Part shown: in pieces, positions 40,261 to 49,615 of the stretch
How the letters are laid out: each line of letters starts with the position of its first letter
How positions within the stretch are numbered: position 1 is the stretch's first letter
Source of the DNA: Nitratiruptor sp. SB155-2
GTDB taxonomy: Bacteria; Campylobacterota; Campylobacteria; Campylobacterales; Nitratiruptoraceae
DNA: 64,000 nucleotides
NCBI RefSeq assembly: GCF_000010325.1
Contig: NC_009662.1
Location: forward strand, 1-64,000
Direction of reading: 5' to 3'
Notes under the pieces: model-generated
Database searches by the model: none
What the model was told of the DNA's origin: nothing
Seen by the model: the letters and a program-made list of their open reading frames with translations, nothing else
Translations under genes and position numbers: made by a program

Positions 40261-40854
40261 ATGCGACTACTTCTCCTTTTTGTTCCTCTTTTCTTTCTTT
40301 TGGCAGGGGAAGCCGAGAAAGAGCAGTTCATAAAAGTCATTATGCAAAAGCAAAATCCTTATGTGTTTGATAAAAAGGAGCGGTTGGAGCTAAAAAAAGC
40401 TCAATTGGAGGCAAAAACCAAAGAGAATATCGCTTCCATGGAGTACAAGAAAGCAGTTGATGTAGAAAAGATCAAGCAAAAGACGGTTGCGATTCAAAAA
40501 GAGAAAGAGATCGAAAAAGCGAAAGTGGAGAGTGCGCCTGAGGCAAAGAAAGCAGAAGCCCAGTCCAAAATGGTGTGGTATCTGTTCATTTTAGGGATAG
40601 GTCTGCTTCTTTTTCTTTTCTTCGCATTTAGACGTTATCAGGCGTATAAAGAGCGCATTGAATTGGAAAAATTGCGATTGCAAGAAGAGATTCATGAAAA
40701 AGAGATGATGCTCAAGCAAAAAGAGCTGCAAGCCCAAGTTGCTTCAAAATTGATCGAGGCAGTGGCAAAAGGAGATTTAACAAAAGAGCAAGAAGAGAAG
40801 CTTTTGCAGATCGCCAATGGTTCTACTAGCCTTTTAGAAAACAAGAAATCCTAG
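40261..40854 (+). CDS. Coiled-coil membrane protein, unknown function
   Basis: 197 residues from ATG 40261, six bases after AGGAG-type sequence. N-terminal signal/anchor (1-17, LLLLFVPLFFLLAG), a Lys/Glu-rich coiled coil (about 20-100), a strong membrane segment (VWYLFILGIGLLLFLFFAF, about 104-122), then a second coiled coil (about 130-190). The charge pattern suggests a periplasmic coil and a cytoplasmic coil linked by one helix. Eight bases after the SagB-like gene, so possibly the third member of that operon. Confidence 0.75.
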   Translation: MRLLLLFVPLFFLLAGEAEKEQFIKVIMQKQNPYVFDKKERLELKKAQLEAKTKENIASMEYKKAVDVEKIKQKTVAIQKEKEIEKAKVESAPEAKKAEAQSKMVWYLFILGIGLLLFLFFAFRRYQAYKERIELEKLRLQEEIHEKEMMLKQKELQAQVASKLIEAVAKGDLTKEQEEKLLQIANGSTSLLENKKS

Positions 40855-40858
40855 GAGA

Positions 40859-40885
40859 AGCCATCGTTTCGATGGCTCTATTTTA
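40859..40885. terminator. Terminator between coiled-coil and YeeE/YedE genes
   Basis: AGCCATCG (40859-40866), loop TTT, CGATGGCT (40870-40877), then CTATTTTA. It lies right after the coiled-coil gene stop and just before the end of the converging YeeE/YedE-type gene. Confidence 0.8.
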
Positions 40886-41482
40886 GACTTCGCCAACCTC
40901 CTCTTCAATCTCATGGCTTGGGAGCAAAAAGGCGATAAGCATGAGAGCAGCTCCATAAATGAATATAAACCAGTCATGCCCAACAAGTTGTGCCAAAGTA
41001 GGTTTTCCAAGATTTGGCCCCATGATGGTTTTGAGTGACGGATAGAGATAGGTAAAGAGTGCGCCTGCTAAAAGTCCACCAATGAGGCCAGTGAGTACAT
41101 CGATATTTCCTTCACTCACTGCGACCGGTCCTGTTCCTGGACACAGACCCAAAATGGCCATACCGATACCAAAAATAATGCCACCCAGAATGAGTCCCCC
41201 TAAAATAATCGGTTTCACATGGTAGTGTGCCCAACCCATTTTGATCATAAAATAGAGACCTATACTGGCGATTCCGATAGCTAAAAAGAGCATTTTAGGT
41301 ACTTTAAAACCTTTAAGCATGGCAAAACCAGCTATTTTGTCGAATGTATCCACCCTTGTCCATTGTATGATTACACCAAAAACAACGCCAATAAGAAAAA
41401 TCGTCAGAAGTGAGCCATGATGCTGTTTTTGGACAAGATCGATTGTATGGGAAAAAAACTCTACGATGTTGAAATTCATCAT
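40883..41482 (-). CDS. YeeE/YedE family transporter, C-terminal half
   Basis: 199 residues with about five hydrophobic helices. The conserved cysteine motif GMAILGLCPGTGPVAVSEG near residue 107-125 is one of the two key sites of the YeeE/YedE (sulfur/thiosulfate transporter, TsuA-like) fold. In single-chain members both halves are fused; here they are two neighbouring genes. Import of thiosulfate or sulfide-derived sulfur fits the Sox genes located 5 kb away. Confidence 0.85.
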   Translation of the reverse strand: MMNFNIVEFFSHTIDLVQKQHHGSLLTIFLIGVVFGVIIQWTRVDTFDKIAGFAMLKGFKVPKMLFLAIGIASIGLYFMIKMGWAHYHVKPIILGGLILGGIIFGIGMAILGLCPGTGPVAVSEGNIDVLTGLIGGLLAGALFTYLYPSLKTIMGPNLGKPTLAQLVGHDWFIFIYGAALMLIAFLLPSHEIEEEVGEV

Positions 41483-41488
41483 TGCTCC

Positions 41489-41989
41489 TTATAGGTTTTT
41501 ATAAAAAAGTCTACCGGTAACGATTAGTACCACAATGACAACGCCGCCAAAGATAAGCCCACTGATAGCTGTCTGGCTTGCTCCACTTAAAAAGTGGCCG
41601 CTGGTACATCCACCTGCTAGCCGGGCGCCAAAAACGACCATGAAACCACCGATGAAACTCCAAAACAGTCTTGAAGCAGATGAACTGTTTTTATGCTTTT
41701 TCCATAGTGGCGGCAAGATGCGAAACTTGAATGTTTTTGTAATAAATACAGATGTCAAAAAACCGCCAAGAAGGACACCCATCAAAAAGATCACTTCCCA
41801 TGCACCTGGATTTGCTATCTTTTTGCCATATTCGCCGTTTTGTAGATCAAACAGCCATGCTCCCATATAGGCAATTGCCGTAGATGCCCCGATAGGTCTA
41901 TCTGCTCCAAAAGTAGAGAATGTGAACCAGATTAAAAGAGCAATGGCTACTGCTCCCGGGATCCAACCAAGTCTTTTTGGAAATACCAT
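41489..41989 (-). CDS. YeeE/YedE family transporter, N-terminal half
   Basis: 166 residues with about four hydrophobic helices. It carries the matching motif GARLAGGCTSGHFLSGASQ near 120-138, in which the cysteine is thought to contact sulfur substrate. Stop codon is six bases before the start of its partner. The two together make a full transporter of about 365 residues. A GGAGA-type site precedes ATG 41989. Confidence 0.85.
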   Translation of the reverse strand: MVFPKRLGWIPGAVAIALLIWFTFSTFGADRPIGASTAIAYMGAWLFDLQNGEYGKKIANPGAWEVIFLMGVLLGGFLTSVFITKTFKFRILPPLWKKHKNSSSASRLFWSFIGGFMVVFGARLAGGCTSGHFLSGASQTAISGLIFGGVVIVVLIVTGRLFYKNL

Positions 41990-42115
41990 AAGGTCTCCTT
42001 ATATATAAAATTTAGTAAAATTATAATACAACAAAAGAAAATAAGCAAAATATATGAAATTTAATATTTTATTAAAAAATATTTATCATAAAAAGAGTGT
42101 GTGAATGAGCGGTTA

Positions 42116-42129
42116 CGCCCGAAAGGGCG
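42116..42129 (-). terminator. Possible pckA terminator hairpin
   Basis: CGCCC (42116-42120), GAAA tetraloop on the + strand, GGGCG (42125-42129), six bases past the pckA stop codon. The T-run expected on the minus strand is not adjacent, so function is uncertain. The rest of the 145-base gap 41990-42134 is AT-rich without other features seen. Confidence 0.4.
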
Positions 42130-42134
42130 GAGGA

Positions 42135-43712
42135 CTAAAGCTGTGGACCAGCTTTTGAGTAGTCGAAGTTTCCGTAACCTTCGTATCGTTTGAAGTTGTC
42201 GATAAATAGTTTCGCTAGATGTTCGAGCTGTCTATCGTAGGCTTCTTTGTCTTCCCAAGTATTTCTTGGATTGAGGATTGCTGGATCAACCCCTTCAACA
42301 TATGTTGGAATTTCGAGATTGAATATTGGTAGGATCTCATATTCGCTTTGGGTAATGGAGCCATTGAGTATGGCATTGATACAGGATCTGGTAGCAGGAA
42401 GACTCATTCGCTGCCCTATTCCATATGGACCTCCAGTCCATCCCGTATTGACAAGATAGACATTGACGCCATGTTTATCGATCTTTTCTCCAAGTAGTTT
42501 TGCGTAGACTGTAGGGTGCAACGGTAAGAAAGCTTCTCCAAAACATGCACTGAATGTTGCTACAGGTTCTGTAATACCCCGCTCAGTTCCAGCTACTTTG
42601 GCTGTGTAGCCGCTTAAGAAGTAGTACATCGCCTGCTCTTTTGTGAGCTTGCTTACCGGAGGCAAAACGCCAAAAGCATCGGCACTTAAAAAGATGATAT
42701 TTTTTGGATGTGGCCCTTGAAGATCCTCTTTGTGCTTACAGATATGATAGATCGGATAGCTTACACGGGTATTTTCTGTTTTGCTGGAGTCCTCAAAATC
42801 GACTTCACCATTCTCTTTGACAACAACATTTTCCAAAAGAGCATCTCGTTTAATGGCAGCGTAGATATCCGGCTCTTTTTCTGGATCGAGTCCTATAACT
42901 TTTGCATAGCAGCCACCTTCGAAATTGAAAACGCCGTTGTCGTCCCATCCATGCTCGTCATCACCGATAAGACGTCTGTTTGGATCGGCACTTAGGGTCG
43001 TTTTCCCGGTTCCGCTAAGACCAAAGAAGAGCGCTACATCATCCTTGTCCCCGATGTTTGCAGAACAGTGCATACTGAGTTTACCTTCTAGTGGCAACCA
43101 GTAGTTCATCATGGAAAAAATCCCTTTTTTGATCTCTCCCCCATACCATGTACCGCCGATAATCGCTATATTTTCTTCGATATTGAAGATAATAAAGACA
43201 TCTGAATTGAGGCCATGTTCTTTATATCGATCATTTTTGAGGTTGGCTGCTACATAGAGGGTAAAATCGGGATGGAAGTTTTGAAGCTCTTCTTCAGTTG
43301 GCCGGATAAACATATTTTTGACAAAGTGTGCTTGCCAGGCGATCTCTGTGACGACCCGAATCGCCTTTTTACTATCATCGCTGGCACCAGCGAACGCATC
43401 CATCACGTAGAGCTCTTTACCGCTGAGATACTCTTTTGTCTTTTCAAAAAGCTCGTCAAAGATCTCTTTTGAGATCGGTTGGTTGATATCTCCCCATGCG
43501 ATATATTTTTCGCTTGGAGGCTGCTTGACAAAATATTTGTCTTTTGGACTCCTTCCGGTGAAGATTCCCGTATCGACTGCTACTGCACCAAGAGTCGTTT
43601 CCACACCTTCTTGCTGTTCTAGCTCTTTTTGAAAAAGTGTTTCGTAGTCTGGATTGTAATAGACCTTCTTGACATCTTTGATGCCAAGTTTGTCAAAATC
43701 GTTTATCTCCAT
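42135..43712 (-). CDS. pckA: Phosphoenolpyruvate carboxykinase (ATP)
   Basis: 525 residues, normal for the ATP-dependent enzyme. Kinase P-loop [26 protein letters not shown] near 228, and the upstream [11 protein letters not shown] near 50, are diagnostic. It interconverts oxaloacetate and phosphoenolpyruvate, linking a reductive TCA cycle to sugar synthesis. Stop codon is TAG. Single-gene transcript between the YeeE/YedE genes and ftrB-like gene. Confidence 0.97.
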   Translation of the reverse strand: MEINDFDKLGIKDVKKVYYNPDYETLFQKELEQQEGVETTLGAVAVDTGIFTGRSPKDKYFVKQPPSEKYIAWGDINQPISKEIFDELFEKTKEYLSGKELYVMDAFAGASDDSKKAIRVVTEIAWQAHFVKNMFIRPTEEELQNFHPDFTLYVAANLKNDRYKEHGLNSDVFIIFNIEENIAIIGGTWYGGEIKKGIFSMMNYWLPLEGKLSMHCSANIGDKDDVALFFGLSGTGKTTLSADPNRRLIGDDEHGWDDNGVFNFEGGCYAKVIGLDPEKEPDIYAAIKRDALLENVVVKENGEVDFEDSSKTENTRVSYPIYHICKHKEDLQGPHPKNIIFLSADAFGVLPPVSKLTKEQAMYYFLSGYTAKVAGTERGITEPVATFSACFGEAFLPLHPTVYAKLLGEKIDKHGVNVYLVNTGWTGGPYGIGQRMSLPATRSCINAILNGSITQSEYEILPIFNLEIPTYVEGVDPAILNPRNTWEDKEAYDRQLEHLAKLFIDNFKRYEGYGNFDYSKAGPQL

Positions 43713-43776
43713 TTTGACCTTCTTTGAGTGATTTTGTTATGAAATTGTAACACTTATTACTTAAAATTGGCAAAAT

Positions 43777-44121
43777 TTATTGTTTATGTGTGGCAGCATA
43801 TTCTGGTGTACAAAATATCCCGCAATGGCACTTTCCTTCTTCGGGAATCTCTTTTTCAATTGCCGGCTTACAAGGACAGATTCGATCATCTGCACTTTTA
43901 AATTTTCCATTCTCTTCGATCACCATAAAACATGGACAAAAGCGCTTTCCATACATGAGTTTGTTTCTCGCCAGACCCATAGTGACACCCTCGTTGACCT
44001 CTTCGTTTGGATTGTAGACCCATCCAAACTGCTGACATACTTTATCGGTAAATTTTTTCGTTTTTTCCAGTTCATCCAAAAATTCCTGGCTACTCATATC
44101 TACATTTTTTCTTTCAGCCAT
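43777..44121 (-). CDS. Ferredoxin:thioredoxin reductase catalytic beta subunit-like protein
   Basis: 114 residues from ATG 44121 (AAGGAG at suitable distance; ATG 44124 is also possible). The three CxC/CPC pairs of the family are present: Cys62-Pro-Cys64, Cys82-Pro-Cys84 and Cys98-His-Cys100 (numbering from 44121), which ligate a [4Fe-4S] cluster and form the redox disulfide. FTR lets reduced ferredoxin feed thioredoxin. The variable alpha subunit of plants and cyanobacteria is absent, as in other non-photosynthetic bacteria that keep only FtrB. Confidence 0.9.
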   Translation of the reverse strand: MAERKNVDMSSQEFLDELEKTKKFTDKVCQQFGWVYNPNEEVNEGVTMGLARNKLMYGKRFCPCFMVIEENGKFKSADDRICPCKPAIEKEIPEEGKCHCGIFCTPEYAATHKQ

Positions 44122-44184
44122 CATCTTCTCCTTTTGATTTTATTTATCATACCAGCCAAAAGATTTAAGGAATTTGAAATAGAT

Positions 44185-44820
44185 TTACTCCACTCCCGTT
44201 TTAGAATCGATAAAGAGACACTCATCAAGCTCCTCTTTATTGCCATTTTTGTAAAACCTGGTGATAACCTGACGCTCCCCTTTGATGATTGGCGCTACCA
44301 ATATGCCCTCATCGTGCAATTGATCGAAAATATTTTTCGGTACTGTTTCGATCGCTGCCGAAAAAAGAATACGATCGTAGGGAGCGAACTCTCTCCAACC
44401 AAGCATGCCATCGGCGTAACGGACATGGATGTTGGAGGTACCAAGCTCTTTGAAACGCTGTTTTGCTTCACGTACGAGTCTTTCGATTCGCTCTACCGTA
44501 AAGACTCTTCGAACGATTCGACTCAAAATGGCTGCTTGATAGCCACTTCCGCATCCTATCTCTAATACGCTGTCTGCTCCGACTGGTTCTAAGAAATGCG
44601 TCATTTTTGCTACGGTCAGAGGGGAACTGATCCATTGGTTCCCGGCAATGGGAAGGGCATCCAGTTTGTAGGCGTGATGTTTGAAACCAAGGGGTACAAA
44701 AAGTTCTCTGCGAACTGAGGCGAAGGCTTCTTTGATGGGAGGCTCAAGAGGAAAGATCGTATCGATATTGTCTGCCATTTTTTGGCATTTTTGCAGCTCT
44801 ATTCGTTCTATAATATTCAT
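44185..44820 (-). CDS. pcm: Protein-L-isoaspartate O-methyltransferase
   Basis: 211 residues, normal length. Methyltransferase motif VLEIGCGSGYQAAILSRIV near residue 80, and SSPLTVAKMT near 64, match PIMT. It repairs isoaspartyl residues in aged proteins using S-adenosylmethionine. Its start overlaps the upstream hydrolase gene by four bases. Confidence 0.94.
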   Translation of the reverse strand: MNIIERIELQKCQKMADNIDTIFPLEPPIKEAFASVRRELFVPLGFKHHAYKLDALPIAGNQWISSPLTVAKMTHFLEPVGADSVLEIGCGSGYQAAILSRIVRRVFTVERIERLVREAKQRFKELGTSNIHVRYADGMLGWREFAPYDRILFSAAIETVPKNIFDQLHDEGILVAPIIKGERQVITRFYKNGNKEELDECLFIDSKTGVE

Positions 44821-45524
44821 AATCCTATGTCCATGTAGCGTCGCATTTTTTTGATGGCTGATAACTCTACCGTTTTATTGAGAAGCACTTTTCTGTCATC
44901 TTTGTAAGGGATACCGAAAGGGTCAATAATGGCACTGCTTTTGGCCATGTCTGCATTGGCGCTGTTGCTTGCTATGACAAAACATTGATGCATGAGAGCT
45001 AAAGTTTGGGTGAACTGCTCCAAGTGGCGTTTTCTAAGGCGCCCCCACATGGCAGGAACAAGAATGATATCAGCTCCTTTGAGACGCTGCCAAATTTCGA
45101 TGAAACGCAATTCGAAACAGATGAGAAGTCCAAATTTTTTACCATCTATCTCAAAAAGATCGATTTGATCTAGATTGCCTGCACTGAAATAGTCCGTTTC
45201 ACCCCCAAATTTGAAAAGCTTCACTTTTGGCTGTTCATGAACGAGCTTTTCTTTATATAAAACTTTAGCGATGTTGTAGAACTTGCCTTTTCGTTTTTCT
45301 ATTTGGGTGTAGCAGATAATTCGGTTTTTGGAAAGTGGAAGAAGTTCTTCGAGTGCTTTTTGGCCAAACTCGGCGGCTTCTTCAAATCTATCGTAGGCAA
45401 ATCCAGTGAGTACCACTTCAGGAGCGACAACGATGTCGCCGCTTTGTTGGATCAGTTTTTTGAAGGTTTTTAGATTTTGATCAAAATCTGCTGTTGTTTG
45501 ACACTGGATTGCACTAAAAATCAT
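44817..45524 (-). CDS. Carbon-nitrogen hydrolase (nitrilase superfamily)
   Basis: 235 residues. The catalytic triad positions are visible: Glu40 in [11 protein letters not shown], Lys in EQPKVKLF, and Cys in LLICFELRF. The short form is typical of amidase-type members such as omega-amidase or NIT-type metabolite repair enzymes; exact substrate unclear. It overlaps nrdB by 11 bases. Confidence 0.88.
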   Translation of the reverse strand: MIFSAIQCQTTADFDQNLKTFKKLIQQSGDIVVAPEVVLTGFAYDRFEEAAEFGQKALEELLPLSKNRIICYTQIEKRKGKFYNIAKVLYKEKLVHEQPKVKLFKFGGETDYFSAGNLDQIDLFEIDGKKFGLLICFELRFIEIWQRLKGADIILVPAMWGRLRKRHLEQFTQTLALMHQCFVIASNSANADMAKSSAIIDPFGIPYKDDRKVLLNKTVELSAIKKMRRYMDIGL

Positions 45525-46539
45525 CGAAATCGAGGCTGCCTTTCGAGTAATTGGTTACATTGCCTTCAAAGAAGTTCGTTTTTTGATCGTTAAACTTACT
45601 GAAATCATCTACCCATTTGATAGGATGCTCCACATTGTACATTGGCTCTAAACCAACTCGTTTGAGCCGATCATCTGCAAGATACTTGATGTATTGTTCG
45701 ATGATCTCGTCGGTTAGACCCAGGATTTGTCCCTGAGTGATATATTTGCCCCAACTTGTTTCTAGATCCACTGCCCCTTCAAACATTTTGTATACATCGT
45801 CGATAAGCTCTTTTGTAAAGAGTTCAGGGCGCTCTTTTTTGACGGTATTGATCATGTTTTGGAAAATGAGCAAGTGGGTGACCTCATCTCTTTGGATAAA
45901 TCGAATCATCTGAGCACTTCCAAGCATTTTCCCGCTTCGAGCGAGGGTGTACATGTAAGTGAATCCGCTATAAAAGTAGATACCTTCCAAGATCTGGTTT
46001 GCAAACATCGCTTTGACGATATTTTCATCACTCGGATTGGCGGCCAGCTCTTCATAAACGTGTGCGATATAGTCGTTTTTTTGTTTGAGTTGGAGGTCTT
46101 CTCGCCACAGTTCATAAATCTCATCGGTGTTTTGGCTGATAGAATCCACCATCACCGCATAGCTTTGGGAGTGTAAAGCCTCTTCAAACGCCTGGCGTAC
46201 CAGGATAAGGTTGATCTCTGGAGCGGTGATATATGGGTTGACGTTGTCTATGAGGTTATTTGTTTGAAGGCTATCCATGAAAATGAGCTGAGCCAAAACT
46301 TTGTCGTACGCCAGTTTTTCTGCATCTGTCAAAAGCTTATAATCCCTGGCATCCTGGGTCATATCCACCTCTTTTGGAAACCAGGTGTTGGCCAGCATCA
46401 TCTCCCATAGATTATATGCCCACTGGTATTTGATTTTATTGAGCTCAAAAATCCCCGTAGGATCGCCGCCAAAGACTTTTCGCTCATTGACGCTTTCGTG
46501 TGATTCGGGGTTGTAGATCTTTTTGCGATGGTATGTCAT
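45514..46539 (-). CDS. nrdB: Ribonucleoside-diphosphate reductase beta subunit, class Ia
   Basis: 341 residues. Diiron ligands and radical site can be read against Escherichia coli NrdB: Asp89 (FMDSLQ), Glu120 and His123 (EEALHSQSY), with Tyr127 at the radical position, so the standard tyrosyl-radical class Ia chemistry is expected. GAGGAT precedes the ATG. The alpha subunit lies 3 kb further on, on the same strand but not adjacent. Confidence 0.96.
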   Translation of the reverse strand: MTYHRKKIYNPESHESVNERKVFGGDPTGIFELNKIKYQWAYNLWEMMLANTWFPKEVDMTQDARDYKLLTDAEKLAYDKVLAQLIFMDSLQTNNLIDNVNPYITAPEINLILVRQAFEEALHSQSYAVMVDSISQNTDEIYELWREDLQLKQKNDYIAHVYEELAANPSDENIVKAMFANQILEGIYFYSGFTYMYTLARSGKMLGSAQMIRFIQRDEVTHLLIFQNMINTVKKERPELFTKELIDDVYKMFEGAVDLETSWGKYITQGQILGLTDEIIEQYIKYLADDRLKRVGLEPMYNVEHPIKWVDDFSKFNDQKTNFFEGNVTNYSKGSLDFDDF

Positions 46540-46632
46540 TTCATCCTCCTAAGAGCTTCCTATACTCTTTTGCCAAAAAGTTTAGAAAACTCTTTTGTTA
46601 AAATTGGAGAACTATTTTAGCATAAAGGCAAA

Positions 46633-47130
46633 ATGATGAAAGTAGCCACCACTTTTGGGGCATCGAAAGCCGATCAAGATTCGTATGAGTATGAAGAAGG
46701 GATAGCACTTGGCCGGTTTTTAACGCAACAGGGTTTTTTGGTGAAGTGTGGCGGATACGGTGGGCTCATGGAAGCGGTAAGCAAAGGAGTCTATGAAGCT
46801 GGCGGTACCTGTATCGGTATTGGTTTGGAGGCATTCGATCGGTATCGTCCGCCAAATCCATATCTATCCAAAAAAATTTTGGCAAAGACTCTGTATGAGA
46901 GATTGGAGCTTTTGATTGAGGGAAGCGAACTTTTTGTAGCCCAAAGAGGAAGTATCGGCACACTCAATGAGATCTTTATGGTCACAGCTTTGAAATATGG
47001 AGGATTGAAACCCGATATTCGAATCGTTCTACTGGGGACAGAGTATAAAAAAATGAACTGTTTTGATGAAAATTTTTTGGAAAATGTGGAAATCTATGAT
47101 ACGCTAGCGGAGTTTCAAAAAAATTTCTAA
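46633..47130 (+). CDS. LOG-family/TIGR00725-type Rossmann-fold nucleotide-binding protein
   Basis: 165 residues. KCGGYGGLMEAVSKGVYEAGG near residue 38 is the PGGxGT-type phosphate-binding motif of the lysine decarboxylase-like/LOG family. LOG enzymes release ribose-phosphate from nucleotides (cytokinin-type); the bacterial short group is mostly uncharacterised. It may start at the second ATG (46636). It is followed by a small ABM-domain gene nine bases later. Confidence 0.82.
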   Translation: MMKVATTFGASKADQDSYEYEEGIALGRFLTQQGFLVKCGGYGGLMEAVSKGVYEAGGTCIGIGLEAFDRYRPPNPYLSKKILAKTLYERLELLIEGSELFVAQRGSIGTLNEIFMVTALKYGGLKPDIRIVLLGTEYKKMNCFDENFLENVEIYDTLAEFQKNF

Positions 47131-47139
47131 GGAGTACAG

Positions 47140-47445
47140 ATGATTGTGGTTCATACAAGGTTGCCTATAAAGCCAGAGTTTCAAGAGCAGTTTGTCAAAC
47201 ATCTACGAGAAAAAACCGGTATCGATTTGAGCGATATGGAAGGATTTGAGGGCATGCAGATTCTCACACCTCTTTCGATTCCCCATATGCCACCAAACAA
47301 TACCTTTATTGTTGAAACAAAATGGAAAGATTTGCAAAGTTTTCTTGGATATACGAAAAGCGATACTTTCAAAAAATCGCATGAGAACCTGCCACCCAAA
47401 GAGTGGTTTGCTGCTCAGCCTAGCGTAGAGGTGTTTGAGGGTTAG
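47140..47445 (+). CDS. ABM-domain protein (heme-degrading/quinol monooxygenase-like)
   Basis: 101 residues. Dimeric ferredoxin-like (ABM) fold suggested by IVVHTRLPIKPEFQEQFVKHL, then EGFEGMQILTPL, ETKWKDLQSFLGYTKSD and a C-terminal SVEVFEG. This resembles the IsdG/HmoB-like or YgiN-like group. It is translated with AAGGAG upstream. The last four bases overlap a converging gene. Confidence 0.75.
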   Translation: MIVVHTRLPIKPEFQEQFVKHLREKTGIDLSDMEGFEGMQILTPLSIPHMPPNNTFIVETKWKDLQSFLGYTKSDTFKKSHENLPPKEWFAAQPSVEVFEG

Positions 47446-47831
47446 CCCCTCAGACCTTTCACCCACTCTTCCATTGCATTGTTTGCTACGGGGTTTGGTG
47501 CTTCGAGAAAACTGATGACGAACTTTTCTCCCAAATCCGCAACACCGATACTTCTTGGTCGCACACCCATGACTTCCGGTTTTGGAAGCTCTTTTCCAAA
47601 ACAAAATACAATATTTTTCGCTGCTTGGATATCAGGACTTACCTCTCCTTCAGTAAGACTTTTTGTATGTGCGTAGTGATCGAATGTTGCTATATAGGTT
47701 GCCACTGGATGAGATTCGATTTTTTCTTTCAGATAGGTAATGATCTCATCGACACTCTTTTTCCCTGTCTCTTCTTTATTTAATTCCAGAACAAACAAAG
47801 GATATTTTTCCATTAATGTCATCTGTTTCAT
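47442..47831 (-). CDS. Conserved small protein of unknown function (DUF6858-like)
   Basis: 129 residues, soluble. Contains EETGKKSVDEIITYLKEKIESHPVATYIATFDHYAHT, CFGKELPKPEVMGVRPRSIGV and an end with NPVANNAMEEWVKGLRG. I recall this family from Campylobacterota genomes as an uncharacterised protein (DUF6858), not from any functional work. Single gene, upstream sequence ACTGCTCCTT gives AAGGAGCAGT before the ATG. Confidence 0.7.
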   Translation of the reverse strand: MKQMTLMEKYPLFVLELNKEETGKKSVDEIITYLKEKIESHPVATYIATFDHYAHTKSLTEGEVSPDIQAAKNIVFCFGKELPKPEVMGVRPRSIGVADLGEKFVISFLEAPNPVANNAMEEWVKGLRG

Positions 47832-47912
47832 ACTGCTCCTTTAACGAGAATGTACATAATTATAACTATAAAATATGAAAGTCATTAAATAGAATTATAT
47901 AAGATGGGTATA

Positions 47913-48734
47913 TTAAATTTTTTGCAAGATTTGATCAAGTAGTGAGGTGGGTAGAACTCTTTTTAATGTAGCCAAAATAGATGAAGCTTTTGTGATGTAA
48001 TATCTGGGTTTTACATGCGATGCTTGCATAATATCCACAATGATTTTTGCTGCCTCTTCACTGGTGAGAGTAAATGGAGGATTGCTTGTACCTTGCATTC
48101 TGGATAACTCTGTTTCATAGGCATATTTGTGAGGACTCTTTTGTATATCGATATATTCTAAAAATTTTTGAAGAGCGTTGGTACGAAAATTGCTTATAAC
48201 GGGTCCGGTATTGAGAGTGATGACTTCTATACCACTTTCATGCAGCTCCAAACGCAATGTATCGGTATAGCCCTCAAGGGCAAACTTGCTGGCATTGTAC
48301 GCACCGCGATATTTCAAAGCCACAAGCCCCAAAATGGAGCTATGTTGAATGATTCGACCACGGCCCTGTTTTCGCATAACTGGAATGATTTTTTGCATTA
48401 ATGCATGCCAACCAAATAGATTGGTTTCAAACTGCTTTTTCAGTGCTTCAAGAGGCAAGTCCTCCAAAGCTCCAGGTTGGCCGTAAGCAGCATTGTTAAA
48501 GAGAATATCCAGTTGGCCTTCGCTTTTTTTCAAGATCTCTTCGATGGCATTGTATATTGATTGAGTATCGCTTAGTTCTAAATAGATTGGTTCCAAGCCG
48601 AGAGTGGCCAGCTTTTGAAGGTCCTGCTTTTTTCTTGCTGTTGCAAAGACTTGAAAGCCCTCTTTTTTGCATAGTTTTGCAGTCTCCAGTCCTATGCCAC
48701 TGCTAGCACCAGTGATGAGTACTACTTTACGCAT
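47913..48734 (-). CDS. Short-chain dehydrogenase/reductase
   Basis: 273 residues. [15 protein letters not shown] near residue 8 binds NAD(P), NNAAYG near 87 and the catalytic S-x-Y-x3-K as [17 protein letters not shown] near 142 are all present. Belongs to the classical SDR family often annotated as YdfG/retinol dehydrogenase-like. Substrate unknown. It overlaps the MsrB gene by eight bases and likely shares its transcript. Confidence 0.9.
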   Translation of the reverse strand: MRKVVLITGASSGIGLETAKLCKKEGFQVFATARKKQDLQKLATLGLEPIYLELSDTQSIYNAIEEILKKSEGQLDILFNNAAYGQPGALEDLPLEALKKQFETNLFGWHALMQKIIPVMRKQGRGRIIQHSSILGLVALKYRGAYNASKFALEGYTDTLRLELHESGIEVITLNTGPVISNFRTNALQKFLEYIDIQKSPHKYAYETELSRMQGTSNPPFTLTSEEAAKIIVDIMQASHVKPRYYITKASSILATLKRVLPTSLLDQILQKI

Positions 48735-49098
48735 CTGGGATGAATTTCAGACAGACTCCGTTGATACAGTAGCGCAAGCCCGTTGGAGGGGGACCATCTT
48801 CAAAAACGTGACCTAAGTGCGCTTTGCATTTGGCACAATGTACTTCCGTACGAATCATTCCATGACTCGTATCGGTAGACTCTTCTACCACTTCAGGTGC
48901 AATGGGCTCATAAAAGCTTGGCCATCCAGTACCTGAATCGAACTTTGCTTGTGATGAAAAAAGAGGTGTCTCGCAGCATTTGCATAGATAGGTACCTTCT
49001 CTTTTTTCGCTGTACAAAGGGCTTGTAAAAGCTGGCTCCGTTCCATGCTCAAACATCACATGGTATTCAAAGGGTGTGAGTTTCTCTTTACATCTCAT
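48727..49098 (-). CDS. msrB: Peptide methionine (R)-S-oxide reductase MsrB
   Basis: 123 residues from ATG 49098. Zinc cysteines C-x2-C ([14 protein letters not shown]), [13 protein letters not shown] and [23 protein letters not shown] with the catalytic Cys are standard for MsrB. It repairs oxidised methionine. The start overlaps the macro-domain gene by 11 bases; earlier in-frame codons are inside that gene and lack a ribosome site. Confidence 0.95.
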   Translation of the reverse strand: MRCKEKLTPFEYHVMFEHGTEPAFTSPLYSEKREGTYLCKCCETPLFSSQAKFDSGTGWPSFYEPIAPEVVEESTDTSHGMIRTEVHCAKCKAHLGHVFEDGPPPTGLRYCINGVCLKFIPDA

Positions 49099-49615
49099 AG
49101 TCGATCCCCAACTCTTTTGCAGTTTGGATATATACATTGTAATCGTGTGCGTTATGTAACACGCATATAACCTCCATTTTATAATAGGCGCACTCTTTTA
49201 AGAACCAATCAATGGTAGAGAGTGCTATTTGACTCGATTTTTCGATGGGATACCCATAAACGCCGGTGCTTATGGAGGGAAAGGCGATGGAGTATAGTTC
49301 ATAGCTTCTGGCTATACATAAGGAGTTTTCGTAGCAGTGACGCAAAATAGAGGCTTCATTATGTGTGCCTCCACGCCAGACAGGACCCGGTGTATGGATC
49401 ACCCATTTGGCTGGCAAGTTGTATCCGTGGGTAATTTTTGCCTGACCAGGGTTTGCACCACCTAACGTTTTACACTCTTCTAAAAGTTTTGGACCTGCTG
49501 CTCTATGAATCGCTCCATCAACGCCCCCTCCTCCAAGAAGCGTCGGATTGGCGGCATTAACGATTGCATCAACGGGAAGCTTGGTGATGTCGCCTAGGAT
49601 GATTTTTATTGACAC
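49088..49615 (-). CDS. Macro domain protein (ADP-ribose/O-acetyl-ADP-ribose hydrolase)
   Basis: 175 residues from GTG 49615, eight bases after GGAG; GTG 49624 is an alternative. ADP-ribose-binding [27 protein letters not shown] near residue 17-43 and [10 protein letters not shown] near 118 define the MacroD/YmdB group. It removes ADP-ribose or hydrolyses O-acetyl-ADP-ribose. It overlaps the end of nrdA by ten bases and msrB by 11, giving the run nrdA-macro-msrB-SDR. Confidence 0.92.
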   Translation of the reverse strand: MSIKIILGDITKLPVDAIVNAANPTLLGGGGVDGAIHRAAGPKLLEECKTLGGANPGQAKITHGYNLPAKWVIHTPGPVWRGGTHNEASILRHCYENSLCIARSYELYSIAFPSISTGVYGYPIEKSSQIALSTIDWFLKECAYYKMEVICVLHNAHDYNVYIQTAKELGIDYEM

